Below are positions 14,187 through 20,782 of a DNA stretch of 21,918 nucleotides, one piece after another. The stretch is taken from assembly GCA_025360285.1 (NCBI GenBank), contig JANYCM010000001.1, forward strand, positions 1 through 21,918, written 5' to 3'. Source of the stretch: Sphingomonadales bacterium. Its GTDB lineage: Bacteria; Pseudomonadota; Alphaproteobacteria; Sphingomonadales; Sphingomonadaceae. Every line of letters begins with the position of its first letter. Position 1 is the stretch's first letter. The notes under the pieces are model-generated. The model saw only the letters and a list, made by a program, of their open reading frames with translations. It made no database searches and had not been told where the DNA came from. The position numbers and the translations under genes are program-made.

Positions 14187-14513
14187 TTACAGCCCCGGCA
14201 GCTTGAACCCTGGCGGCAGCGGCATGCCCGCCGTCAGCTTGTTCATTTCGGCGCTGCCGGCCTGGTCGGCCTTGGCCTTGGCATCGTTGAACGCGGCGAC
14301 CACCAGATCTTCCAGCATTTCCTTCGAATCGGGGGTCAGCAGGGACGGATCGATCACCACGCCGATGATCCGCCCGCGGGCGGTGGCGCGCACCCGGATC
14401 AGGCCGCCGCCGCTGGCGCCTTCGACTTCGATATGATCGAGCTGGGCCTGCGCCTTGGCCATCTGTTCCTGGACGCTTTGCGCGGCCTTCATCAATTCAT
14501 CGAGACTAGGCAT
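14187..14513 (-). CDS. ybaB: YbaB/EbfC family nucleoid-associated protein
   Basis: This 108-residue small homodimeric DNA-binding protein is usually encoded next to dnaX. The N-terminus MPSLDELMKAAQSVQEQMAK forms the first long helix; GLIRVRATARGRIIGVVIDPS is the central beta-sheet signature; EMLEDLVVAAFNDAKAKADQ is the C-terminal helix that ends the fold. Length is normal for the family. ATG at 14513 is chosen because AAGGA lies 6 bases upstream; a TTG at 14528 would add five non-homologous residues. It overlaps the dnaX stop by 8 bases, so it is translated with dnaX. The family coats or bends DNA, and a link to recombination or replication is suspected from dnaX linkage but not settled. Confidence 0.93.
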   Translation of the reverse strand: MPSLDELMKAAQSVQEQMAKAQAQLDHIEVEGASGGGLIRVRATARGRIIGVVIDPSLLTPDSKEMLEDLVVAAFNDAKAKADQAGSAEMNKLTAGMPLPPGFKLPGL

Positions 14514-16206
14514 GGGCGGTCCTTTCAAGGGGGGCGACGTCGATCAATTCGGCACCCGGAAAATCGTTCAGCAGCGCCGCCACCACCGGGTCGGCGCGGG
14601 CGCTGTCGAAGCGGGCGGCGATCACCGCCTGGCCGGCTTCATGCAGCGTCGGCCCGCCGCCCTCGGTAACGAAATCGATCGCCCAGTCCTGCCCGGTCCA
14701 TTCGGCGAGGCGGCGGCCGATCAGCGCCAGTTGCTCGCGCGCCGCGCCGCCATCATGGGCGAGGCTGAGCGCCGGCGGGGCGAATTCCACCAGGCGGAGT
14801 TCGTCGCTGAGCAGGTGGGAGAGCCGGGCTTCGTTATGGTCGCGGAACAGCGCGACAAGGGCTTCGAAGCTGGCGGGGAGGGTGGGGGCGGCGGGTTCGG
14901 GGGCGGCGAGGCTGGCGCCTGGGGCGCTGCCCACCGACCCCTCCCGCAAGCGGGAGGGGAGAGGCTCGTCGCCACCTTCGGTCAGTCTTTTCACCAGTTC
15001 GGCCGGGTCGGGCAGGTCGCTGGCGTGCATCAGGCGCAGCAGCGCCATTTCGGCGGCCTGCAGCGGCACCGGCGCCGCCTGCACCTCGGCGAGGCCCTTG
15101 AGCAGCAATTGCCACAGCCGGTGCAGCGCCGGGAAGGACAGGCGCTGCGCCCAGTCCTTCAGCGTGGCATTCTCCTCGACGCTCAGCGCGGGGTCGTCCT
15201 TGGGCGCAATCCGGGCACGGGTGATGGCATGGACGAGTTCGAGCAGCTCGCGCAGCAGCATTTCGGGGTCGCGGCCCAGATCATATTGCTCGGCGATGGC
15301 GGCCAGCGCGGCGGGCGCCTCGCCTTGCAGCACCAGGCCAAAAAGGGCGCGCACGGCGCCGCGATCGGCCAGGCCCAGCATGTCGCGGATGGCAGCAGCG
15401 GTGATCGCACCGGCGCTCTCTCCGCCAGCGTTATCGGATTTGCCGGCTCCGCCGGCGTGTGCAATCGCCTGGTCGAGCACCGACAGCCCGTCGCGCACCG
15501 ATCCTTCGGCGGCGCGGGCGATCAGCGCCAGCGCCTCGGGTTCAGCCGTCACCCCCTCGGCGGTGCAGATCGCGGCGAAATGCGCCGCCAGCACATCAGC
15601 GGCGACCCGCCGCAGATCGAAGCGCTGACAGCGCGACAGCACGGTGACGGGCACCTTGTCGACTTCGGTGGTCGCAAAAATGAACTTCACATGCGGCGGC
15701 GGCTCTTCCAGCGTCTTCAACAGGCCGTTGAAGGCGGCCTTCGACAACATATGGACTTCATCGATGATGTAGATCTTGTAGCGCGCCGACACGCTGGCAT
15801 AGCGCACCGCCTCGATGATCTCGCGGACACTGTCGATGCCGGTATTCGACGCGGCGTCCATTTCCTGCACGTCCATATGGCGACCCGCGGCGATGGCCAC
15901 ACAGGGTTCGCAGACGCCGCACGGGCTGATCGTCGGCCCGCCCTGGCCATCGGCGCCGATGCAATTGAGTGCCTTGGCGATGATCCGCGCCGTCGATGTC
16001 TTGCCGACGCCGCGCACCCCGGTCAGCAACCAGGCCTGCGCCAGCCGGTTGCGCGCAATGGCATTGGCCAGCGTGCGCACCATCGCCTCCTGGCCGAGCA
16101 GCGTGTCGAAACTGCCGGGGCGATATTTGCGGGCGAGCACGCGATAGGCCGGCGCTGCGGCGGCAGGCTCCATGCCGGGGAAGGCGATATCGTCGGCGTC
16201 GGACAT
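14506..16206 (-). CDS. dnaX: DNA polymerase III subunits gamma/tau
   Basis: This 566-residue AAA+ clamp-loader motor opens and loads the beta clamp and tethers polymerase III. Walker A is at 63-71 (GVRGVGKTS). Zinc ligands are C82, C96, C99 and C102 (SPCGVCEPC). Walker B is at 146-152 (IYIIDEVHML), and the SRC arginine-finger region is near 191. Domain III covers about 340-410 and the alpha-binding C-domain about 445-560. Two features are odd. Residues about 414-427 (EPLPSRLREGSVG) are translated from an interspersed palindromic repeat. Residues about 251-268 are an extra Gly/Ala-rich stretch encoded over a GCCGGCTCCGCCGGC palindrome. Both lie between or beside domains and keep frame. No A-rich frameshift site was evident, so a separate gamma form is not predicted. 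It overlaps ybaB and follows ffs. Confidence 0.95.
   Translation of the reverse strand: MSDADDIAFPGMEPAAAAPAYRVLARKYRPGSFDTLLGQEAMVRTLANAIARNRLAQAWLLTGVRGVGKTSTARIIAKALNCIGADGQGGPTISPCGVCEPCVAIAAGRHMDVQEMDAASNTGIDSVREIIEAVRYASVSARYKIYIIDEVHMLSKAAFNGLLKTLEEPPPHVKFIFATTEVDKVPVTVLSRCQRFDLRRVAADVLAAHFAAICTAEGVTAEPEALALIARAAEGSVRDGLSVLDQAIAHAGGAGKSDNAGGESAGAITAAAIRDMLGLADRGAVRALFGLVLQGEAPAALAAIAEQYDLGRDPEMLLRELLELVHAITRARIAPKDDPALSVEENATLKDWAQRLSFPALHRLWQLLLKGLAEVQAAPVPLQAAEMALLRLMHASDLPDPAELVKRLTEGGDEPLPSRLREGSVGSAPGASLAAPEPAAPTLPASFEALVALFRDHNEARLSHLLSDELRLVEFAPPALSLAHDGGAAREQLALIGRRLAEWTGQDWAIDFVTEGGGPTLHEAGQAVIAARFDSARADPVVAALLNDFPGAELIDVAPLERTAHA
14936..14964. repeat. Interspersed palindromic repeat arm inside dnaX
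   Basis: On the minus strand this reads CCTCTCCC followed by CTCCCGCTTGCGGGAG and GGGTC, the same hairpin as the intergenic copies. It codes in frame for the DnaX linker, at residues about 414-424. Confidence 0.7.
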
Positions 16207-16251
16207 GCGGGGGTGATAGCGGGTTGCGGGGGTGGGGGCGAGGACGATTTA

Positions 16252-16311
16252 CCTCTCCCCTCGCGGGAGAGGTCAAGGGACGCGCGCTTGCGCGGCCCGG
16301 GTCAGGGGGTT
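16252..16311. repeat. Interspersed palindromic repeat between ffs and dnaX
   Basis: CCTCTCCCCTCGCGGGAGAGG is followed by GTCAAGGGA, a CGCGCGCTTGCGCG hairpin and GGTCAGGGGGTT. It is a plus-orientation copy lying 46 bases upstream of the dnaX start, in its leader region. The rest of 16207-16386 shows no gene; a TGACGTCA palindrome sits at about 16373-16380. Confidence 0.7.
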
Positions 16312-16387
16312 CTGGAGGACGTAAGTCAGGAAGGGAAGATAGGAAGCAAGTGGCATGGGCAAGGCCCAGGCTGACGTCAGACGGGTT

Positions 16388-16408
16388 CGGTCGCCGAAGG
16401 AGCGACCG
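16388..16408. terminator. Hairpin downstream of ffs, possible terminator
   Basis: CGGTCGC (16388-16394) and GCGACCG (16402-16408) form a perfect 7-bp stem with a 7-base loop, 58 bases after the ffs 3' end on the minus strand. No T run follows. It may end the SRP RNA precursor or simply be structure in a transcript continuing to dnaX. Confidence 0.35.
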
Positions 16409-16466
16409 CCCCGCTGGCCGCGCTTGCGCGAGTCGGCGCGCCTCCACCGCGCCGCCGCGCGGCGCG

Positions 16467-16560
16467 GTGGGAGCCGGGAACGACCCAGGGCGAATTCGTT
16501 GCGGCTGCTTCCTTCCGGACCTGACCGGGTTGGCGAGTGCCCTGCCCGCCCGACTCCCAC
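16467..16560 (-). ncRNA. ffs: Signal recognition particle RNA, small (4.5S) type
   Basis: The RNA of the signal recognition particle pairs with Ffh (SRP54) to target nascent membrane proteins. On the minus strand the conserved apical segment GGTCAGGTCCGGAAGG, then AAGCAGCC, is exact (16526-16503), containing the symmetric and asymmetric loops that bind Ffh and a GGAA tetraloop. The ends pair: GTGGGAGTCGGG (16560-16549) with CCCGGCTCCCAC (16478-16467), one G-U wobble. The resulting 94-nt hairpin matches bacterial 4.5S RNA length. The ffs, dnaX, ybaB order is known from other alphaproteobacteria. The ends are set by the helix and may be off by one or two bases. Confidence 0.95.
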
Positions 16561-16564
16561 GCGC

Positions 16565-16593
16565 CATATGGGGGAAGCGGGCAGCGCGGGCAA
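16565..16593 (-). promoter_or_regulatory. Candidate sigma-70 promoter of ffs
   Basis: On the minus strand TTGCCC (16593-16588) and CATATG (16570-16565) are separated by 17 bases and sit 4 bases before the predicted 5' end of the SRP RNA. Each hexamer has two mismatches to consensus at most. Position and spacing support it; use is inferred. Confidence 0.5.
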
Positions 16594-16608
16594 GAGGCCC
16601 GTTTCTTC

Positions 16609-16660
16609 CTCTCCCGCTCGCGGGAGAGGCGAGACGCGCGCCAGCGCGCCAGGTGAGGGT
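16609..16660. repeat. Interspersed palindromic repeat upstream of ffs
   Basis: CCTCTCCCGCTCGCGGGAGAGG is followed by CGAGACGCG, a CGCGCCAGCGCG hairpin and AGGTGAGGG. It is a plus-orientation copy lying between ffs and the divergent uncharacterised gene. Confidence 0.75.
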
Positions 16661-16776
16661 ATTCACAAATTCCGGCTTCACACCGCCAACGCGTAAAGCC
16701 GAAAATCCATTTTTGGCCAGTTGCGGACAATTGCCCGGTACGCCAACCTGCGCGGGTCGGCATAAGGATCGATCTT

Positions 16777-17217
16777 TTGAAATACGATGATGCGTCGTGG
16801 CACTATGGCGGCGGCTTCCCTTCCAGCCTTCCCGAGAGTGCTGGGGCGACGCACATTGCAATGTTCGTGTCGTGGGCTGTCCTAAATGGCATGGCAGGTG
16901 ATCTGCATACGACCGACTTCGCTGGAGACCTTGGGAAGCTCATCAAGCATGAGATTATGCCCGCAGAATGGTTCCTCAGCGTTTGTGACGGTAAGTTTAC
17001 TGACGAGGACTTGAATAGCGACGGAAATCATTTCGCGGCAACTTGCTACGCAAACGAGAATGGGCTTCACACGGGGTCGGGATCATATCTCGCTGATTAC
17101 GACCATATATTCTCCAGCAGCGAAACGCTCTACCATGTCCCCGACACATGGGGGACGCAGGCGATCGTCAGCCGGTTTATCGACGCACGTTTAGCCCGAT
17201 GGCGAAACGGCCTCTAA
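16777..17217 (+). CDS. Uncharacterised 146-residue protein, lower GC than surroundings
   Basis: I do not firmly recognise this protein. It begins MKYDDASWHYGGGFPSSLPE, continues with AGATHIAMFVSWAVLNGMAG and is acidic and aromatic-rich. It has no signal peptide, membrane segment or cofactor motif, so it is probably cytosolic. This opening is shared by a family of small bacterial proteins of unknown function (a DUF). Some such singletons are immunity-like, but that is only a guess. Start is TTG at 16777, supported by AAGGA 9 bases upstream (16763-16767) and the family-like N-terminus. G+C over 16801-17220 is about 54% against about 65-70% around it, and codon use is less GC-biased, suggesting acquisition from elsewhere. 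A weak inverted repeat (CGGCTT/AAGCCG, 16673-16701) lies upstream. No toxin gene is adjacent. Confidence 0.75.
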   Translation: MKYDDASWHYGGGFPSSLPESAGATHIAMFVSWAVLNGMAGDLHTTDFAGDLGKLIKHEIMPAEWFLSVCDGKFTDEDLNSDGNHFAATCYANENGLHTGSGSYLADYDHIFSSSETLYHVPDTWGTQAIVSRFIDARLARWRNGL

Positions 17218-17267
17218 TCACCAATATCAGCCTTTCCAGCATATGAGTTCACGACCCCGAAGCACAT

Positions 17268-17319
17268 CCTCACCCGGGCCGGCTGCGCCGTCTCTCGCCT
17301 CCCCCGCAGGTGGGAGAGG
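17268..17319. repeat. Interspersed palindromic repeat after ferredoxin gene
   Basis: A minus-orientation copy: CCTCACCCGGGCCGGC, then GTCTCTCGCC, then CTCCCCCGCAGGTGGGAGAGG. It sits between the uncharacterised gene and the convergent ferredoxin gene, 7 bases past the ferredoxin stop, and may end transcription from both sides. Nothing else is seen in 17218-17326. Confidence 0.65.
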
Positions 17320-17326
17320 AAGTTGG

Positions 17327-17662
17327 CTACCGCCGGCTCATGTCCACCGCCCCTGGCGGCATCCGCACATCCAGCGCGGCAATGTCTGCCGTCAGCCTGA
17401 TCTGGCAGGCGAGACGCGAGGCGCGGCTGGCGCCCACCGCGAAATCCAGCATGTCCTCCTCCTCGTCGCTCGGCGGCGTCAGTTTGGCGGTGTCGCCGCC
17501 GCTGATCAGCACATGGCAGGTTGAACAGGCCATCGCGCCTTCGCAGGTGCCTTCCAGCGGCTGGCCATGCGCCTGCGCCAGTTCGAGCAGGCGGGTGCCC
17601 GGTTCGGCCTCCACCACCAGTTCGCGGTTGCCATCGGCGGACAGGAAACGGATGCGGGTCAT
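17327..17662 (-). CDS. [2Fe-2S] ferredoxin (adrenodoxin/ISC-like)
   Basis: This 111-residue cytosolic electron carrier has its cluster ligands at C40, C46, C49 and C86 in GTCEGAMACSTCHVLI and RLACQIRL, the C-x5-C-x2-C...C spacing of vertebrate-type ferredoxins. An acidic patch follows (PPSDEEEDMLDFA), the usual docking surface for reductase and partner. In the ISC system such ferredoxins supply electrons for cluster assembly, and the location directly after a cysteine desulfurase fits that. Its ATG overlaps the desulfurase stop by 4 bases (ATGA, 17659-17662), so production is coupled. No IscU, IscA, HscA or HscB gene is nearby in the window. The tail MPPGAVDMSRR extends slightly past the core fold. 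Confidence 0.9.
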   Translation of the reverse strand: MTRIRFLSADGNRELVVEAEPGTRLLELAQAHGQPLEGTCEGAMACSTCHVLISGGDTAKLTPPSDEEEDMLDFAVGASRASRLACQIRLTADIAALDVRMPPGAVDMSRR

Positions 17663-18786
17663 GCGGCGTCTCGGGCAAGGTGGTGAACGATACGGTTGAT
17701 CGCGGCGGCGGCGCTGTCGATCTCGGCCGGCGTCGTGAAGCGGCCGAACCCCAGCCGCAGCGAGGCGCGCGCCGCGGCGTCGGACAGGCCCAGCGCCGTC
17801 AGCACATGGCTGGGCCGGCCGGTGACGGCAGCGCAGGCCGATCCCGAGGACAGCGCCAGTTCGGGGAGCAGCGGCAGCAAAGGCCGGTTGATGCCGGGAA
17901 AGCCCAGGTTGAGATTGCCCGGCCAGCGTGTTTCCAGATCGCCATGCACCACCACCGGCACAGCCAGCGCCGCCAGCAGGCGATCGCGCAGCATCAGCGC
18001 CTGGTCGTGGTCCGCCGCCATTCGCTCCCCGGCAATGCGCGCCGCCGCGCCCAGTCCGGCGATCAGCGCGGTGGGCAGGGTGCCCGACCGGCCATCCTCC
18101 TGCCCGCCGCCGTGCAGCAGCGGCGTCAGCCTGGTGAACGGCCGGCGATACAGCGCGCCGACGCCCTTGGGCCCATAGATCTTGTGCGCCGTCAGCCCGA
18201 GCAGATCGATGCCCAACGCGTCCACATCGATGGGTATTTTGCCGAATGCCTGCGCCGCGTCGCAGTGCATGACGGCGCCGACCTTGTGCGCAGCCGCGGC
18301 GATTGCAGAGATTGGTTGAATGACACCGATTTCATTGTTGACCAGCATGGCCGAGACCAGCGCGACATCCTCGCCGAGGGCGCGTTCCAGGTCGCCGAGA
18401 TCGACGATACCATTGGCGCGCACCGGCACGATGGTCAGGCCGGCGCCGATCGATTCGAGATAGCCCGCGGTTTCCAGGACGCAGCTGTGTTCGGTGGCGA
18501 GGGTGACGATACGCCGCCGCGGCTGGCCCGGCGCGGTGAGCAGGCCCTTCAGCGCCCAATTGGCGCTTTCGGTGGCGCCCGACGTGAAAGCGATGGTTTC
18601 GGGCGGGGCGTGGAGGAGCTTTGCCACCTCGTCGCGCGCGGTTTCAACAGCGGCCTTGGCCTGATAGCCCCATAGATGCGCGCTGTGCGGGTTGCCGAAG
18701 CCGCCGACGCCCCAGGGGGCCATGGCGGCGGCGACATCGGGGTCGAGCGGCGTGGTGGCACCGTAATCGAGGTAGATGGGGTTCAT
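17659..18786 (-). CDS. Cysteine desulfurase, IscS/NifS type
   Basis: This 375-residue PLP enzyme turns cysteine into alanine and an enzyme-bound persulfide for Fe-S clusters and thio-modified tRNA. The Schiff-base lysine is K202 (LTAHKIYGPKGVG), with H100 (LATEHSCVL) stacking on PLP and D176 (HCDAAQAFG). The active-site cysteine is C318 in LSSGSACAAVTGRPSHVL. The long loop around it marks group I (IscS/NifS), not SufS. The N-terminus MNPIYLDYGATTPLDP is typical. It is the middle gene of a three-gene run; the upstream desulfurase ends 66 bases before it, and a palindromic repeat fills that gap. It overlaps ferredoxin by 4 bases. The protein is about 30 residues shorter than E. coli IscS, lacking the IscU-docking tail, so NifS-like usage is possible. 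Confidence 0.92.
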   Translation of the reverse strand: MNPIYLDYGATTPLDPDVAAAMAPWGVGGFGNPHSAHLWGYQAKAAVETARDEVAKLLHAPPETIAFTSGATESANWALKGLLTAPGQPRRRIVTLATEHSCVLETAGYLESIGAGLTIVPVRANGIVDLGDLERALGEDVALVSAMLVNNEIGVIQPISAIAAAAHKVGAVMHCDAAQAFGKIPIDVDALGIDLLGLTAHKIYGPKGVGALYRRPFTRLTPLLHGGGQEDGRSGTLPTALIAGLGAAARIAGERMAADHDQALMLRDRLLAALAVPVVVHGDLETRWPGNLNLGFPGINRPLLPLLPELALSSGSACAAVTGRPSHVLTALGLSDAAARASLRLGFGRFTTPAEIDSAAAAINRIVHHLARDAA

Positions 18787-18793
18787 ACTAACT

Positions 18794-18839
18794 CCCTCCC
18801 CGTTGACGCTTCGCGTCGCCTAACGGCTGCGGGGAGGGA
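18794..18839. repeat. Long-variant palindromic repeat between the two desulfurase genes
   Basis: CCCTCCCCG pairs with CGGGGAGGG around an inner GACGCTTCGCGTC hairpin. Bases 18802-18838 are identical to 10430-10466. Only the first half of the composite repeat is present. It lies within the probable operon, so it may set relative expression of the two genes. Confidence 0.75.
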
Positions 18840-18852
18840 GTAGAAACCGTCC

Positions 18853-19914
18853 TCATGCCGCCACCTTCGCCAGCCGCTGCGCCATCGCCAGCCACGCCTC
18901 GGCAAACGCGTCCACCTCCGCCATTATCGTCTGCGGCCCCAGGCTCACGCGTATGGCCTCGCCGGCCGCCGCGCCCAGCCCCATCGCCGCCAGGACATGG
19001 CTGGCGGCGACCTTGCCCGAGGAACAGGCCGCCCCGGCGCTGACCATGAAACCCGCAAGATCGAGCGTCATCACTTGTGTTCCGCCGGCAACGCCGGGGA
19101 GCCCCAGGCTGCTGATATGCGGCAGGCGCGGCGCGGCCGACCCGTGGACGATGGTGCCCAGCCGCGCCTCCAGCCGGTCACGCAAAGCGGCCACATCAGC
19201 CCAGTCGCGCGATTCGCCCAGCGCCGCCGCGAACCCGGCGATGCCCGGCAAATTCGGCGTGCCGCCACGCAGCCCGCGTTCCTGGCCGCCGCCGCGCTGC
19301 ACGGCGTGCAGGCTGGCGGGGTCGCGGACGATCAGCGCGCCGGTGCCGGGCGGGCCGCCCAATTTGTGCGCCGACAGGGCGATGAAATCCGCAGCGGGCA
19401 GGGGCAGTTTCCCCGCCGACTGCACCGCATCGACCAGCAAAAACCCGCCCGCCGCCGCAACCAGTGCCGCCACCTCGGCGATCGGCTGGACAACGCCGGT
19501 TTCGTTATTGGCGTGCTGCACCGCGACCAGCGCCGGCGCGCCATCGAGCGTTGCCGCCATTACGCCCAAGTCGATCAGACCATCGCCGTCCACCGGCGCA
19601 ATGATCGCTTCCCGCGCCGCCAGCACGGCGCTGTGTTCTACCGCCGAGGCGATGAAGCGCGGCATTTCACTCCCGTTGATCGCCAGCGCCAGCGCCTCGG
19701 TGCCGCCGCTGGTGAACACCACGCGGTCGGGCGCGCAGCCGGCGAAAGCCGCCACCACGTCGCGCGCCCGCTCGACAATCGCGTTCGCCGCCCGGCCACC
19801 GACGTGGACCGAGGCCGGGTTGCCGATGATACCGGCGGCCTCCACCATCGCCGCGATCGCCGCCGGCAGCACCGGGGTCGTCGCGGCATGATCGAGATAG
19901 ATGCGGCTTTTCAT
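18853..19914 (-). CDS. Cysteine desulfurase family protein (divergent NifS-like)
   Basis: This 353-residue PLP-dependent aminotransferase class V enzyme is a second, divergent cysteine desulfurase. Schiff-base lysine K184 is in LSAHKLGGPPGTGAL (the usual YGPKG is altered to GGPPG), H94 is in AVEHSAVLAA, and the candidate active cysteine C297 is in SAGAACSSGKVAASHVL. It is shorter than the downstream desulfurase and differs over most positions, so it is not a recent duplicate. ATG at 19914 is chosen where homology starts (MKSRIYLDHAATTP); GGAA lies 4-5 bases upstream and the frame is open further upstream. It is the first gene of the cluster and diverges from an alpha/beta hydrolase. Its specific sulfur acceptor is unknown. 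Confidence 0.88.
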   Translation of the reverse strand: MKSRIYLDHAATTPVLPAAIAAMVEAAGIIGNPASVHVGGRAANAIVERARDVVAAFAGCAPDRVVFTSGGTEALALAINGSEMPRFIASAVEHSAVLAAREAIIAPVDGDGLIDLGVMAATLDGAPALVAVQHANNETGVVQPIAEVAALVAAAGGFLLVDAVQSAGKLPLPAADFIALSAHKLGGPPGTGALIVRDPASLHAVQRGGGQERGLRGGTPNLPGIAGFAAALGESRDWADVAALRDRLEARLGTIVHGSAAPRLPHISSLGLPGVAGGTQVMTLDLAGFMVSAGAACSSGKVAASHVLAAMGLGAAAGEAIRVSLGPQTIMAEVDAFAEAWLAMAQRLAKVAA

Positions 19915-19930
19915 TGCGATTCCGGCCATG

Positions 19931-19945
19931 CCCCTCATATAGGGG
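19931..19945. promoter_or_regulatory. Small inverted repeat in divergent promoter region
   Basis: CCCCTCATATAGGGG (stems CCCCT/AGGGG) lies in the 76 bases between the divergent desulfurase and hydrolase genes. It could be an operator, with the TATA-like core serving as a -10 region. Speculative. Confidence 0.3.
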
Positions 19946-19990
19946 ATGCGGCGCGCCTCGCGCCACCAGCATTCGATTGGCGGAATTCCC

Positions 19991-20638
19991 ATGCCTGAAG
20001 TGATTTTTGCCGGCCCCGAAGGCCGTCTCGAAGGCCGTTACCAGCCGGCCGGGCGGCCGCGCGCCCCCGTTGCCATCCTGCTCCAGCCGCATCCGGCACA
20101 GGGCACCATGAACCACCCCATTGTGATCGCGATGTTCAACAGCTTCGTGAAGCGCGGTTTTTCCACCCTGCGCTTCAACTTCCGCGGCGTCGGGCGCAGC
20201 CAGGGGGTGTTCGACAATGGCATCGGCGAATTGTCCGATGCGGCGAGCGCGCTCGACTGGATGCAGCAGTTCAACCCGGAAGCGCACACCACCTGGGTGG
20301 GCGGCTTTTCCTTCGGCGCCTGGATTGGTATGCAGCTGCTGATGCGCCGGCCCGAGATCAAGGGCTTCATCAGCATCGCGCCGCCGGCCAACATGTATGA
20401 TTTCACCTTCCTCGCGCCATGCCCGTCAAGCGGCATTATCGTCGATGGCGAAATGGACGAAGTGGTGCCGGGTGCGTCGGTGCAAAAGCTCGTCGACAAG
20501 CTGAAGACCCAGCGCCACATCACCATCGACCACGCCACCATCCCCGGCGCCAACCATTTCTTCCAGCATGAAATGGGGGATTTGATGGGCGTTGTGGACG
20601 GGTATCTGGACCGGCGGTTGGCCAACGGGGGGCGGTAA
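19991..20638 (+). CDS. Alpha/beta hydrolase (COG2945-like)
   Basis: This 215-residue cytosolic hydrolase has a compact alpha/beta fold. The nucleophile is S107 in the elbow GFSFG (VGGFSFGAWIGMQLL). The acid is probably D156 (DGEMDEVVP) and the histidine H189 (GANHFFQHE). FNFRGVGRSQG near residue 62 is the conserved oxyanion-region motif of this family. The substrate is unknown. ATG at 19991 has GGAA about 5 bases upstream and starts family homology (MPEVIFAGPEGRLEGRYQ). It lies divergently next to the cysteine desulfurases. The 3' side faces the convergent anmK gene across a repeat pair. No signal peptide was seen. Confidence 0.88.
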   Translation: MPEVIFAGPEGRLEGRYQPAGRPRAPVAILLQPHPAQGTMNHPIVIAMFNSFVKRGFSTLRFNFRGVGRSQGVFDNGIGELSDAASALDWMQQFNPEAHTTWVGGFSFGAWIGMQLLMRRPEIKGFISIAPPANMYDFTFLAPCPSSGIIVDGEMDEVVPGASVQKLVDKLKTQRHITIDHATIPGANHFFQHEMGDLMGVVDGYLDRRLANGGR

Positions 20639-20643
20639 AAACC

Positions 20644-20777
20644 CCTCTCCCGCCTGCGGGAGAGGTCGACTCGGCCACTTGAGCGAGCGGGTGAGGGTGT
20701 TCTTCTGTGCCGATACTCGGGTACACCCTCACCCGGCGCGCTGGCGCGCGTCTCGCCTCTCCCGCAAGCGGGAGAGG
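20644..20777. repeat. Inverted pair of interspersed palindromic repeats between convergent genes
   Basis: One copy (20644-20700) reads CCTCTCCCGCCTGCGGGAGAGG, GTCGACTCGG, then GAGCGAGCGGGTGAGGGTGT. The opposite copy (20723-20777) ends CCTCTCCCGCAAGCGGGAGAGG. About 22 unique bases separate them. The pair occupies nearly all of the gap between the hydrolase and anmK, so its strong hairpins may serve as a two-way terminator. Confidence 0.8.
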
Positions 20778-20782
20778 GGTGC

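Noticed and set aside
16320..16370. GTCAGGAAGGGAAG...GGAAGCAAG on the plus strand, resembling the SRP RNA core
   Set aside because: It lacks the exact conserved core and the pairing arms; the true ffs is on the other strand at 16467-16560.
14455..16374. 639-residue open frame antisense to dnaX
   Set aside because: Low-complexity Arg/Gln/His-rich translation typical of the opposite strand of a GC-rich gene; dnaX is unmistakable.
16477..16500. GGAAC-N15-CGTT, EcfG-like
   Set aside because: It lies inside ffs on the antisense strand and its spacer is one base short; likely chance.
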